DNA from: Butyrivibrio sp.
Lineage (GTDB): Bacteria > Bacillota > Clostridia > Lachnospirales > Lachnospiraceae
NCBI GenBank assembly: GCA_022486625.1
Contig: JAKVKH010000015.1
Location: 1-64,000 of the forward strand
Direction: 5' to 3'
DNA length: 64,000 nt
Shown here: in pieces, positions 16,990-25,495 of the stretch
Layout of the letters: each line of letters starts with the position of its first letter
Position numbering within the stretch: position 1 is the first letter of the stretch
Made by a program: the position numbers and the translations under genes
Notes under the pieces: generated by a model
The model's database searches: none
The model's input: the letters and a program-made list of their open reading frames with translations, nothing else
Told to the model about the DNA's origin: nothing

Positions 16990-19260
16990 ATGGGAAAAGT
17001 AAGTTTACTGGACTGTACACTGCGTGATGGCGGATATGTGAATGACTGGGAATTCGGACATGATAATCTGGTCAGCATATTTGAAAGGGTCGTAGATGCA
17101 GGAACAGATATTATTGAAATCGGTTTTCTGGATGACAGACGTCCGTTTGATATGAACCGGAGTATTATGCCGGATACGGACTGTGTGGAGAAGATCTACG
17201 GGAATCTGGATCGGAAGAATACAAAAGTCTTTGGAATGATTGACTATGGAACCTGTTCGCTGGAGCATATCAGACCCTGCAGTGAGAGCTGGCTGGACGG
17301 AATCCGTGTTATTTTCAAGAAGCATCTGCGTGTGGAGGCACTTGCCTATTGTGCAGAGCTTAAGAAGCTTGGCTATATTGTTTTTGCACAGTTGGTCAGT
17401 GTGACTTCATATTCAGACGAAGAACTGCTGGATCTGGTGCAACTCGCCAATGAAGTAAAACCGGATGCTGTTTCCATGGTAGATACCTATGGCCTTATGC
17501 ATCAGAACAATCTGGATCATATTCTGGGAATTCTGGACGGTCATCTGGATCCTTCCATTGCAATCGGATATCACGGACATAATAATTTCCAGATGGGTTA
17601 TGCCAACTGCATTACGATGCTTGCACACCAGACGGACAGACCGCTCCTCGTGGACGGAAGCCTTTACGGGATGGGAAAGAGTGCAGGAAATGCACCGATT
17701 GAGCTGATTGCCATGCATATGAATCATCAATACGGCAAACATTATCATATCAGTCAGTATCTGGAAGCAATTGATGCCAATATCATGGAATTTTATACGC
17801 CTGCGACATGGGGGTACAATCTCTTTTTCTATTTGGCTGCATCCAATGACTGCCATCCGAACTATGTCAAACAGCTGATGAATAAGAAGACACTCTCCAT
17901 CCGTCAGGTCAATGAACTTCTGGGAAGACTGCAGGGAGAAAAGAAGCTGCTGTATGATAAGGACTACATGGAACAGCTGTATCTGGAGTATCAGGATAAA
18001 AATATTAATGATGCAGAGGATATAAGCAGACTTAAGAAAACACTTGCAGGGCATAGTATTCTGATCGTGGGACCGGGTAAAACCATGCAGACGGAAGCAG
18101 ATAAGCTGCAGAAGTTTATACAGCAGGAAAAACCGTTTGTTATTGCAATTAATTATGTTCCGGAAACCATCAGACCGGACTGTATATTCCTGACCAACAC
18201 AAGGCGGTACATTCAGGTGGCGACAGCACTTTCTGCAGGCAGGCATACAATTATTGCGACTTCAAATGTTACTTCAGCAGGAAAGTACTTTGATTATGTG
18301 CTGAACATCAGCGATCTTTTGGATCGCAGTTCACGCTTTATTGATAATTCGTTGATGATGCTTTTAAAGACTATGATGCGGATCGGAGTAAAAGCGGTAA
18401 CACTTGCCGGCTTTGACGGATATTCCGGAACTGATCAGAATTATTTCGATGAAGGTAAGGAATATGACTTTGCCAGAGCACAGGCAGAGTATCTTAATAA
18501 TTATATGTCAGAGTTTCTAAAGAAAAGTCAGCCGCAACTGAAGGTGACTTTCCTGACAACAACAAAGTATCAGACTGTATACCGGAAAAAATATGATCTA
18601 GTTGTATTTGATGTGGATGGTACGCTCCTTGACACTTCAGAAGGGGTCCTGTCCGGTGTTCGCTACACGATTGACCATTTTGGTTATACGCCGCTGACAG
18701 AGGCACAGCTGAAGAAGTTCATCGGGCCGCCGATTCAGAACTCCTTTGCAGATGCCTATGGATTAAAGGGAGATGTATTGCAGGAGGTGGCAACGGTGTT
18801 CAGAACGGAATATAAGGAACACGGACTTCTTAAGGCAGTACCGTATGACGGCATTTATGAAGTTTTTGAGGGACTTGGCGAGCGGAATATTATGAGCGCG
18901 ATTGCAACATATAAAAGAGAAGATTATGCGTTGACACTTCTGGATCATTTTCATTTTGATCAGTATACGAAGATCATGCATGGCGCGGATCATGAAAATC
19001 ACCTGAAGAAGAGCGATATCATCAGGATGTGTATTGAGGAAAGCGGCGTGAAGGATCTTTCCCGAGTGCTGATGATCGGCGATACGGATAATGATGCACA
19101 GGGCGCGCAGGCAATGGGCGTTGATTTTCTGGCGGTCAGCTTTGGTTTCGGATACCGGAAGGGCGAGAGGGTTATGGATTATCCGTCGATTGGAACGGCA
19201 GATACCGCATACGATATTCTGAAAATTATTGATGCAGGAGAATGCGAGGGCAAAGAATAA
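16990..19260 (+). CDS. Fusion protein: HMGL-like aldolase, MptE-like domain, HAD phosphatase
   Basis: 756 aa in three parts. Residues 1 to about 340 form a DRE-TIM metallolyase barrel: LLDCTLRDGGYVND is the signature start, and HGHNN gives metal-binding His, as in 4-hydroxy-2-oxovalerate aldolase. Residues about 353-535 (HSILIVGPGKT, FLTNTRRY, LAGFDGYSG) resemble the DUF115/MptE-like fold. Residues 536 to the end are a HAD phosphatase like phosphoglycolate phosphatase, with DVDGT (D541, D543) and GDTDNDAQGA. It may form or split a C-C bond next to a 2-oxo acid and remove a phosphate. ATG 16990 follows AAGGAAGGA. It is the first gene of a five-gene operon with ThDP, LicD, dehydrogenase and cytidylyltransferase genes. 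The substrate is unknown. Confidence 0.85.
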   Translation: MGKVSLLDCTLRDGGYVNDWEFGHDNLVSIFERVVDAGTDIIEIGFLDDRRPFDMNRSIMPDTDCVEKIYGNLDRKNTKVFGMIDYGTCSLEHIRPCSESWLDGIRVIFKKHLRVEALAYCAELKKLGYIVFAQLVSVTSYSDEELLDLVQLANEVKPDAVSMVDTYGLMHQNNLDHILGILDGHLDPSIAIGYHGHNNFQMGYANCITMLAHQTDRPLLVDGSLYGMGKSAGNAPIELIAMHMNHQYGKHYHISQYLEAIDANIMEFYTPATWGYNLFFYLAASNDCHPNYVKQLMNKKTLSIRQVNELLGRLQGEKKLLYDKDYMEQLYLEYQDKNINDAEDISRLKKTLAGHSILIVGPGKTMQTEADKLQKFIQQEKPFVIAINYVPETIRPDCIFLTNTRRYIQVATALSAGRHTIIATSNVTSAGKYFDYVLNISDLLDRSSRFIDNSLMMLLKTMMRIGVKAVTLAGFDGYSGTDQNYFDEGKEYDFARAQAEYLNNYMSEFLKKSQPQLKVTFLTTTKYQTVYRKKYDLVVFDVDGTLLDTSEGVLSGVRYTIDHFGYTPLTEAQLKKFIGPPIQNSFADAYGLKGDVLQEVATVFRTEYKEHGLLKAVPYDGIYEVFEGLGERNIMSAIATYKREDYALTLLDHFHFDQYTKIMHGADHENHLKKSDIIRMCIEESGVKDLSRVLMIGDTDNDAQGAQAMGVDFLAVSFGFGYRKGERVMDYPSIGTADTAYDILKIIDAGECEGKE

Positions 19261-19261
19261 G

Positions 19262-21058
19262 ATGGGAAAAATGAAGGTCGCAAAATATATATCTGAATTT
19301 CTGGTCAGGAACGGGATTACAGACTGCTTCATGGTCACCGGTGGCGGAGCCATGCATCTTGATGATGCGATTGGCCATCAGGAAGGTCTGCACTGTACCT
19401 TTAACCATCATGAGCAGGCATGTGCCATTGCAGCAGAAGGCTATACCCGTATGACAGGGAAACTTGCAGCAGTATGTGTGACAAGCGGCCCTGGCGGCAC
19501 CAATGCCATTACTGGCGTGATGGGAGGCTGGGTAGATTCTATTCCGATGTTTATTCTGACCGGACAGGTCAAACGGGAGACAACCATCTGGTCATGTCCT
19601 GAACTTGGTCTTCGTCAGCTTGGTGATCAGGAATTTGACATTACGCATTCTGTCGCCAATATGACCAAATATTGCGTCATGGTGACGGACAGCAGAGATA
19701 TTGCCTATCATCTGGAAAAGGCTCTTTTCCTGTCCCGCAAGGGGCGTGGTGGTCCGGTATGGTTGGATATCCCGCTGGATGTGCAGGGGTCGCAGATTGA
19801 TCCGGATACGCTTCGTCATTTCCAGCCTGAAATTGAAGAGCCGTGGGATACACCGCAGGTAAAGGCAGATGTGGTAACGGAAATTCTTGAGAGAATATAT
19901 AAGGCCAAAGCGCCTCTGATTCTTGCAGGGACGGGAATCCGCCTTGGCGGCGCAGAGGATCTCTTCCTGAAAGTACTCGGCAAACTGCAGATTCCGGTCG
20001 TGACTGCCTGGAATGCAAATGATACGCTTGCGTTTGACAGTCCGTATTTTGCGGGAATGCCTGGAACTGTCGGCACAAGGCCCGGTAATTTTGCCGTGCA
20101 GAACTGTGATCTTCTGATTTCGCTTGGCTGCAGGCTGAATATCCGTATGATCGGTTACAATCATTTTGATTTTGCCAAAAATGCATATAAGATTGTTGTG
20201 GATATTGATCCGCGTGAACTTTCAAAGCCGACAATCCGTCCTGACATGCCGGTTCATGCAGACGTGAAGGATCTTCTGGAGAAAATGGATGCTGCAGAGT
20301 ATTGTGTAAATCCTGCTCATGAGAACTGGCTGAAGTGGTGCAGAAATCTGGTTGTAAAGTATCCTGCAGTGCTGCCGGAGTATCATCATGAGGATGGTCT
20401 GATCAATCCATATGTCTTTATTGACAGACTGTTCGGACAGCTGAAAGCAGATGACCGCGTGATTACCGGTAATGGCGCAGCCTGTGTCATTACCTTTCAG
20501 GCATGCAGAATAAAACAGGGACAGCGTATGTTTACCAATTCCGGCTGTGCAGCAATGGGATATGGGTTCCCGGCAGCACTTGGGGTTGCTGTTTCAGATA
20601 ATTCCAAACGGACAATCTGTATTGACGGCGATGGCAGCTTTATGATGAATTTGCAGGAGCTGGCAACGGTTTCCTGGAACAGGCTGAATCTGAAACTCAT
20701 TATTCTGAATAATAACGGTTATCTGTCCATTCGGCAGACACAGCGCAATCTTTTCAAACCGCCGTTTATCGGTATTGATGCAGAGAGCGGAGTGGGCTTT
20801 CCTGATTTTGCAAAGCTTGCGGATGCGTTTGGAGTAGGCTATTATGTTCTTCATGATGAGCAGGAATGTGACAGCGTACTGGAAAGGGCACTTGAAAGTG
20901 ATGGTCCGTGCATCATTGAAGCAGTAGTTGATCCTGCACAGAACTTTGCACCAAAGTCTTCCTCCAAAGTACTTCCGGATGGAAGAATTACATCACCTTC
21001 ACTGGATGATATGGCACCTTTCCTTCCCAGAGAAGAGTTTGATCAGATCAGATATTGA
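19262..21058 (+). CDS. Thiamine diphosphate enzyme, acetolactate synthase-like
   Basis: 598 aa, the usual length for the large-subunit ThDP family (acetolactate synthase, oxalyl-CoA decarboxylase and relatives). The catalytic Glu51 is in HHEQAC, and the cofactor motif runs from GDG (456-458) to LNNNGY. The central domain is also present. The substrate cannot be read, but in this operon it is likely a carboligase or decarboxylase acting on a 2-oxo acid made or used by the aldolase fusion. The start at 19262 lies one base after the preceding stop; the ATG at 19271 is an alternative. The acetolactate synthase small subunit is absent, which argues against valine/isoleucine synthesis. Confidence 0.87.
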   Translation: MGKMKVAKYISEFLVRNGITDCFMVTGGGAMHLDDAIGHQEGLHCTFNHHEQACAIAAEGYTRMTGKLAAVCVTSGPGGTNAITGVMGGWVDSIPMFILTGQVKRETTIWSCPELGLRQLGDQEFDITHSVANMTKYCVMVTDSRDIAYHLEKALFLSRKGRGGPVWLDIPLDVQGSQIDPDTLRHFQPEIEEPWDTPQVKADVVTEILERIYKAKAPLILAGTGIRLGGAEDLFLKVLGKLQIPVVTAWNANDTLAFDSPYFAGMPGTVGTRPGNFAVQNCDLLISLGCRLNIRMIGYNHFDFAKNAYKIVVDIDPRELSKPTIRPDMPVHADVKDLLEKMDAAEYCVNPAHENWLKWCRNLVVKYPAVLPEYHHEDGLINPYVFIDRLFGQLKADDRVITGNGAACVITFQACRIKQGQRMFTNSGCAAMGYGFPAALGVAVSDNSKRTICIDGDGSFMMNLQELATVSWNRLNLKLIILNNNGYLSIRQTQRNLFKPPFIGIDAESGVGFPDFAKLADAFGVGYYVLHDEQECDSVLERALESDGPCIIEAVVDPAQNFAPKSSSKVLPDGRITSPSLDDMAPFLPREEFDQIRY

Positions 21059-21080
21059 GTGTATTGAACGGAGGCATTTT

Positions 21081-21914
21081 TTGAACGATTCTTACAGCTA
21101 TATGGACCGGCTCCATCAGTCCAATTATGACCTTTTATGTGAAGTGGACAGGATCTGCAAAGCGCATGACATCAGTTATTTCCTTCATGGAGGTACATTC
21201 CTTGGTGCAGTCAGGCATCAGGACTTTATTCCGTGGGATGATGATGTGGATATTGCCATGAAAAGAGAGGACTATGATCGTTTCATGGAGATTTATCCCA
21301 AGGAAGCAGATCCGAGATTCAAACTGTTGAAGTTTGAAGATTATCCGCAGTTTTTTGACTTTATCTCCAAGATTACGGATACACAGGTTACGATGGCACA
21401 TACGGCCTATGGTTATGAAGATTTTTATCAGCGCAGGTACAACCATCCGTCACTGGATCTGTTTGTATTTGATCATGTCGGACCGAACCATAAGAAAAAT
21501 CTGACGAAACTGCAGATGATCTATGCCCTTGCGATGGGGCATCGTCCGATGATCGACTACAGTAAGTTTAAGGGAATCCGCCTGGTTGGCGCGCATGTTC
21601 TGTCGGGAATCGGCAGATGCATTCCGTTTCATACGATTGCGTCATGGTATAAGAAAGCACAGATCAGTGAAAATGCAGGGAATGAGAACAGCAGTACACT
21701 GTTTCTGTCCAATGAGCAGCAGCACCCGCATTACTGGGGGATGGAGTATGATGCCGCATATTATAAGGGCGGGGTTAACATGAAGATCCGTGACCGACAG
21801 TTCCCGGTACCGGATAGTTATGACAGATGGCTGAGAGATGTATATGGAGATTATATGAAACTGCCGCCGGAAGACCAGAGACGGCCGCAGCATGTGAGTG
21901 AACTCATTCAATAG
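21081..21914 (+). CDS. LicD family phosphotransferase
   Basis: 277 aa with the LicD/FKTN signature: HGGTFLGAVRH (36-46) and PWDDDVDIAM (51-60), the acidic metal-binding block of this nucleotidyltransferase-fold family. LicD proteins move phosphocholine or another phospho-alcohol from a CDP carrier onto a teichoic acid or glycan. The cytidylyltransferase two genes downstream could supply the CDP donor. I chose TTG 21081 because GGAGG sits six bases before it; the next in-frame ATG (21102) has no ribosome site. No membrane helix is evident, so it probably acts at the cytoplasmic face on a lipid-linked precursor. Confidence 0.9.
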   Translation: MNDSYSYMDRLHQSNYDLLCEVDRICKAHDISYFLHGGTFLGAVRHQDFIPWDDDVDIAMKREDYDRFMEIYPKEADPRFKLLKFEDYPQFFDFISKITDTQVTMAHTAYGYEDFYQRRYNHPSLDLFVFDHVGPNHKKNLTKLQMIYALAMGHRPMIDYSKFKGIRLVGAHVLSGIGRCIPFHTIASWYKKAQISENAGNENSSTLFLSNEQQHPHYWGMEYDAAYYKGGVNMKIRDRQFPVPDSYDRWLRDVYGDYMKLPPEDQRRPQHVSELIQ

Positions 21915-21939
21915 AGGCGCAGGAGCACATCTATTGAAG

Positions 21940-21960
21940 GGAGCCTGCTTCGCAGGTTCC
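21940..21960 (+). repeat. Intergenic hairpin after licD-like gene
   Basis: GGAGCCTG and CAGGTTCC pair around a CTTCG loop (one G-T pair). No T run follows. Probably an mRNA structure inside the operon. Confidence 0.6.
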
Positions 21961-21970
21961 GTCATTGAAT

Positions 21971-21988
21971 GAACTGCAAGGGCAGTTC
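21971..21988 (+). repeat. Second intergenic hairpin
   Basis: GAACTGC and GCAGTTC with a four-base loop, ten bases after the previous hairpin and 27 bases before the dehydrogenase start. It is followed by AAAAA, not T. Possibly a processing or stability element. Confidence 0.55.
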
Positions 21989-22015
21989 AAAAATCGGGAA
22001 ATGGATGGAGAGCGT

Positions 22016-23026
22016 ATGAGATACAGAGCACTGGTTACTGCGGAACTGGATGTGGAGGTTCTTAAGAGGACTGTTCCGGAAATTGATTTTGATGTGGCAG
22101 GATACTGCGTGGATCATGAAGTTATGGAATCTGCCGAGCTGGCAAAGATGATTGCGCCTTATGATATTCTGATTTCGGAATTTGAGACTGTGAATGCATC
22201 AGTGATTGATGCGGCACAGAAGCTTCGCCTTATTGTCTGCTGCAGAGGGGGTGTCAAGAGCGTTGTAGATCTGCAGGAAGCAGGCAGACGAAATATTATG
22301 GTTGCACATAATGCGGGTAGAAATGCTTCCGCAGTTTCTGAAATGGTTATGGGCTATATCCTTGATCTGTGCAGAAATATTACAAAGTCGAATCAGCTGA
22401 TTCATGACCGTATTATTACTTCCGATCACCGTGATATTCCATCTGAATATAAGGACACGATCTGGGGACTGGATAAGACAAGCCCGTATGTGGCGCTTCG
22501 TGGCAGAAGTCCGAAAATGATGACACTTGGCATTGTCGGCTATGGCAATGTCGGCAGGCAGGTGGCAGAGAAGGCGTCTGTATTTGGCATGGACATTATC
22601 ATTTATGACCCGATTGACGCCTCTATGGCAACATCGGAGAATGTCAAGAGCGTCAGTTTTGAAGAGCTGTTGAAGGAAGCTGATGTTGTTACGCTGCATT
22701 GTCCGCTGACAGCAACCAATCAGAAGATGATGGGGTATGATCAGTTTCGGATGATGAAGAATGATGCGCTTTTCATTAATGCAGCGCGTGGAGGCCTTGT
22801 TGATGAAGAGGCACTGGTCTGGGCACTGAATGAGCATCAGATAGCAGGCGCGGCAGTGGATGTGGTAACACAGGAACCCATTCCGGATAATCATATTCTG
22901 CTGGATGCTCCGAACCTTCTGATCACGCCTCATATTGCAGGTGCATCAGATGAAGTTGTCCGTAAAGGTACGGAAATGGTTATTCATAAGCTGATCAATT
23001 TCCTGGGTATGGATCTTGTAATGTAA
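22016..23026 (+). CDS. D-isomer-specific 2-hydroxyacid dehydrogenase
   Basis: 336 aa of the D-3-phosphoglycerate dehydrogenase family. It has the NAD-binding GYGNVG (175-180) followed about 17 residues later by Asp in IYDP, which favours NAD over NADP. The catalytic Arg lies in the CRGGVKS or AARGG segments, and the catalytic His is in ITPHIAGAS. There is no C-terminal ACT domain, so it is not a full serine-pathway SerA. In this operon it could reduce a 2-oxo acid from the aldolase/ThDP steps, or oxidise the corresponding hydroxy acid. ATG 22016 is chosen because GGAG precedes it by six bases; ATG 22001 is an alternative with no better site. Confidence 0.88.
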   Translation: MRYRALVTAELDVEVLKRTVPEIDFDVAGYCVDHEVMESAELAKMIAPYDILISEFETVNASVIDAAQKLRLIVCCRGGVKSVVDLQEAGRRNIMVAHNAGRNASAVSEMVMGYILDLCRNITKSNQLIHDRIITSDHRDIPSEYKDTIWGLDKTSPYVALRGRSPKMMTLGIVGYGNVGRQVAEKASVFGMDIIIYDPIDASMATSENVKSVSFEELLKEADVVTLHCPLTATNQKMMGYDQFRMMKNDALFINAARGGLVDEEALVWALNEHQIAGAAVDVVTQEPIPDNHILLDAPNLLITPHIAGASDEVVRKGTEMVIHKLINFLGMDLVM

Positions 23027-23053
23027 AAATTGAGAGTGTTTTGAGGATATTTT

Positions 23054-23728
23054 ATGATAAAGAATGTTGGTGTTTTGCTGGCGGCGGGTCTTGGCAGCCG
23101 TTTCGGATCTGATGTGCCCAAACAGTTTCTGCAGATTGACGGGCAGGAGGTTATTTCATACGGAATCAGTGCATTCAGGCATACAGCGAATCTGGATGTT
23201 CTTCTGGTGCTTCTGGGGAAAGAAGAGTATGAAGCGGGTACAGTTGCCCGAAAATATGACGTGGAGACAGTCTGTGGCGGAGCATCAAGAGCTGAGTCGT
23301 TTCAGAATGCGCTGGATTATATCGGAGTACATTATCCGGACTGTGAAAAGGTGATTTTTCATGAAGCGGCGAGACCATTGATCCATTCGGAGGTGTTTGA
23401 AAAATACTTTGATCTGCTGGATGAATATGATTACATTGAGACCTGTCAGCATATTACAGATTCCCTTGGCAGTTATCTCCCGGAGATACCGGTCAGAGAG
23501 AACTTTTTCCTGATTCAGGCACCGGAAGCATACCGTTATCAGACACTGGTTCACTTTTTTGATGTGAAATCTGAAATCTATTTTGCTGCCTATCAGCTGC
23601 CGGCCTCCTGCAGGGGCTATAAATATTTCGACGTTGGTGCCAATTTCAAACTGACCTATCCTTCAGATCTGGGGCTCATCAGTTACTATATCGGACAGGA
23701 GCATAAGGCAGGAAAAACAACATCATGA
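23054..23728 (+). CDS. IspD/TarI-like cytidylyltransferase
   Basis: 224 aa. The N-terminus has LAAGLGSRFGSDVPKQF, the CTP-binding signature of the IspD family with the conserved Arg and Lys. Later segments drift from true IspD: HEAARPLI replaces HDAARP, and QAPEAYRY replaces the QTPQ motif. It would join CTP to a phosphorylated small alcohol to give a CDP-alcohol. The link to LicD suggests this is the donor for a phospho-alcohol decoration rather than the isoprenoid enzyme. GAGG precedes the ATG. It is the last gene of the operon; no terminator is obvious before the tRNA promoter. Confidence 0.84.
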   Translation: MIKNVGVLLAAGLGSRFGSDVPKQFLQIDGQEVISYGISAFRHTANLDVLLVLLGKEEYEAGTVARKYDVETVCGGASRAESFQNALDYIGVHYPDCEKVIFHEAARPLIHSEVFEKYFDLLDEYDYIETCQHITDSLGSYLPEIPVRENFFLIQAPEAYRYQTLVHFFDVKSEIYFAAYQLPASCRGYKYFDVGANFKLTYPSDLGLISYYIGQEHKAGKTTS

Positions 23729-23747
23729 AAATGGGTGAAAGATACGC

Positions 23748-23776
23748 TTGAACAACTATCTGCAAAGTGCTAAAAT
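23748..23776 (+). promoter_or_regulatory. Promoter of the tRNA-Ala gene
   Basis: TTGAAC, 17 bases, TAAAAT, ending 29 bases before the mature tRNA 5' end. A small hairpin (GACTGT/ACAGTC, 23786-23801) fills the precursor leader. Confidence 0.65.
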
Positions 23777-23805
23777 CATATCGTTGACTGTGAAAACAGT
23801 CAGAC

Positions 23806-23878
23806 GGGGCTATAGCTCAGCTGGGAGAGCGCAGCGTTCGCAACGCTGAGGTCGGGAGTTCGATCCTCCTTGGCTCCA
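23806..23878 (+). tRNA. tRNA-Ala, anticodon CGC
   Basis: A 73-base cloverleaf. The acceptor stem GGGGCTA/TGGCTCC contains the G3-U70 wobble pair that identifies alanine tRNAs. The D arm is GCTC/GAGC, the anticodon stem CAGCG/CGCTG encloses TTCGCAA (anticodon CGC, reading GCG), and the T arm is GGGAG/CTCCT with loop TTCGATC. The discriminator base is A and no CCA is encoded. Confidence 0.95.
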
Positions 23879-23905
23879 TATAAGAGGCTGCATTGCAGTT
23901 TCTGC

Positions 23906-23946
23906 AAAAGCACCGCAAATCTTTGGATTTGCGGTGCTTTTTTGTG
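23906..23946 (+). terminator. Terminator of the tRNA gene
   Basis: AAAAGCACCGCAAATC and GATTTGCGGTGCTTTT pair perfectly around a TTTG loop and run into TTTTTT. It may also end the convergent tmcAL transcript. Confidence 0.88.
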
Positions 23947-23997
23947 AAAAGAGGTGCTTTAAGTGCAGGTGTCATTGCACGAGGCTGTGCCTGTTCA

Positions 23998-25404
23998 TTA
24001 TAGAATGATCGGGCTTTTCTGATATTCACTGAGATTATGTCTGCCGGAAATAATGTCATAGATTTCACTGGCACGGATATCTTCCTGCAGAAGTCTCAAA
24101 TCGAGCGGCTGCAAAAACCTTGCTGCATCGGCAAGCTTACTGATCAGTGGAAGTGTGCTGTTCTTTTTCATGGTATGAAGAAGCGGGGCGGCATCTTTAC
24201 GGAATCCGAGAATTCTGGCATAGCCTGCCATATCTGAAATGTTATTGTCGGTATACTCCTGCAGATGAGCTGACGTGATATCCAGCACGATATGCATCAG
24301 AGTGCGTTGAATTCTGGTGTAGGTCAGATCCTTTGACTTGAGAAGCATGGTAAACTGATCAAAAGATGTGAACTGTGGAAGATGATTGCAGATTTTATCT
24401 GAAAGATCCGCATGAAGGTCCGCATATTTCGTGAACCCTGTTTCCCTTTCACGGATGAGCTGATATTGCAGCAGTTGTGAATACAGATCCGTATGCATAA
24501 AGCCGGAAGGTGCTTCGTCTGGCCATTGCAGCAGAAGATCAGCGGCGCTGTGCGGCATGACCTGATAAAGAGTGTCTTTGCATGTACGGATGCCATTGGC
24601 GTCACCTGCAAAGCTCATATTGCAGCTGACATTGCACCTGCATTTAATATCATCTTCCAGCAGAAGTCTGCGGATGCCGCTTGCGCTGGCGGTAGGAAAG
24701 TCACTGCCTGCAGGAGTGTTGGCATCGGAAGCTGAGTCAAGGTTATCGTGATATCCTGCGCCAAGGCGTTTCAAGGTAAATGGGCGGATGGAATCACCGG
24801 TTTCCTTCAGTGCACACAGATATTCAATTCCCAGAATATTGTTGGGAGAAATCAGTTCCTTACGGCGGTTTACGGCAAGGTCTGCATCCGGGCTTGACTC
24901 CGGGAGAAGTTGAACGTTTACCCGATCCGTTTCCGTCATGGCACTGCCTTCAAGACAGTGGAGAATGGCATTTTGACGCGCAGCAGGGAAACTCAGTCCC
25001 TTTCGCATTCCGTCATTAAGAATACGCACAAATTCCGGCGGCTCCTGCGCCAGAAGGTCTGCAATCTGCTGCATCAGCGGAAGATCTCCGCATTCACTTC
25101 CAAAAGCAAGAGTATCGATTACGCCCAGACGACTCAGAATAGAAATGGCTCCTCTGGAAAAATATTCTGCACTTCCGAGGCTGTAATAGGTCGGCAGTTC
25201 CAGCACCAGATCGGCGCCGGCCTGCAATGCCATGTATGTTCTTACATTTTTATCCACGATCGCCGGAACTCCGCGCTGAGTGTAGTCTCCGCTCATGATG
25301 AGTACAACAAAGTCAGCACCAGTCTGCATTTTTGCCTGCTGCATCAGATATACATGCCCATTATGTAAGGGGTTGAGTTCAGATACAATACCAAGTGTTT
25401 TCAT
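23998..25404 (-). CDS. tmcAL: tRNA(Met) cytidine acetate ligase TmcAL
   Basis: 468 aa, formerly YlbM. The nucleotidyltransferase HxGH motif is HNGH (14-17) in SELNPLHNGHVYL, followed by the family features MSGDYTQRG and FGSECGDL. TmcAL uses acetate and ATP to make N4-acetylcytidine at the wobble position of elongator tRNA-Met, which fits a genome that handles acetate through the adjacent pta-ackA. It is divergent from pta across a 91-base gap. The ribosome site is weak and distant (AAGGAAAG). A TCTGCCG-rich C-terminal half is normal for the family. Confidence 0.9.
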   Translation of the reverse strand: MKTLGIVSELNPLHNGHVYLMQQAKMQTGADFVVLIMSGDYTQRGVPAIVDKNVRTYMALQAGADLVLELPTYYSLGSAEYFSRGAISILSRLGVIDTLAFGSECGDLPLMQQIADLLAQEPPEFVRILNDGMRKGLSFPAARQNAILHCLEGSAMTETDRVNVQLLPESSPDADLAVNRRKELISPNNILGIEYLCALKETGDSIRPFTLKRLGAGYHDNLDSASDANTPAGSDFPTASASGIRRLLLEDDIKCRCNVSCNMSFAGDANGIRTCKDTLYQVMPHSAADLLLQWPDEAPSGFMHTDLYSQLLQYQLIRERETGFTKYADLHADLSDKICNHLPQFTSFDQFTMLLKSKDLTYTRIQRTLMHIVLDITSAHLQEYTDNNISDMAGYARILGFRKDAAPLLHTMKKNSTLPLISKLADAARFLQPLDLRLLQEDIRASEIYDIISGRHNLSEYQKSPIIL

Positions 25405-25424
25405 TGTTAAAAAAATATCTTTCC

Positions 25425-25452
25425 TTGTAATCGAGATTAATAACGCTATACT
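25425..25452 (+). promoter_or_regulatory. Promoter of pta-ackA
   Basis: TTGTAA, 16 bases, TATACT, 44 bases before the pta start codon. It lies in the divergent gap with tmcAL. Confidence 0.62.
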
Positions 25453-25495
25453 GAAATAAGTTAATTAATTATATCATCAGAAAGGGAATAATAAA

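Noticed and set aside
17413-18246. Minus-strand open frame of 277 codons inside the aldolase fusion gene
   Set aside because: It is antisense to a gene with clear aldolase motifs, has no ribosome site and a composition typical of shadow frames.
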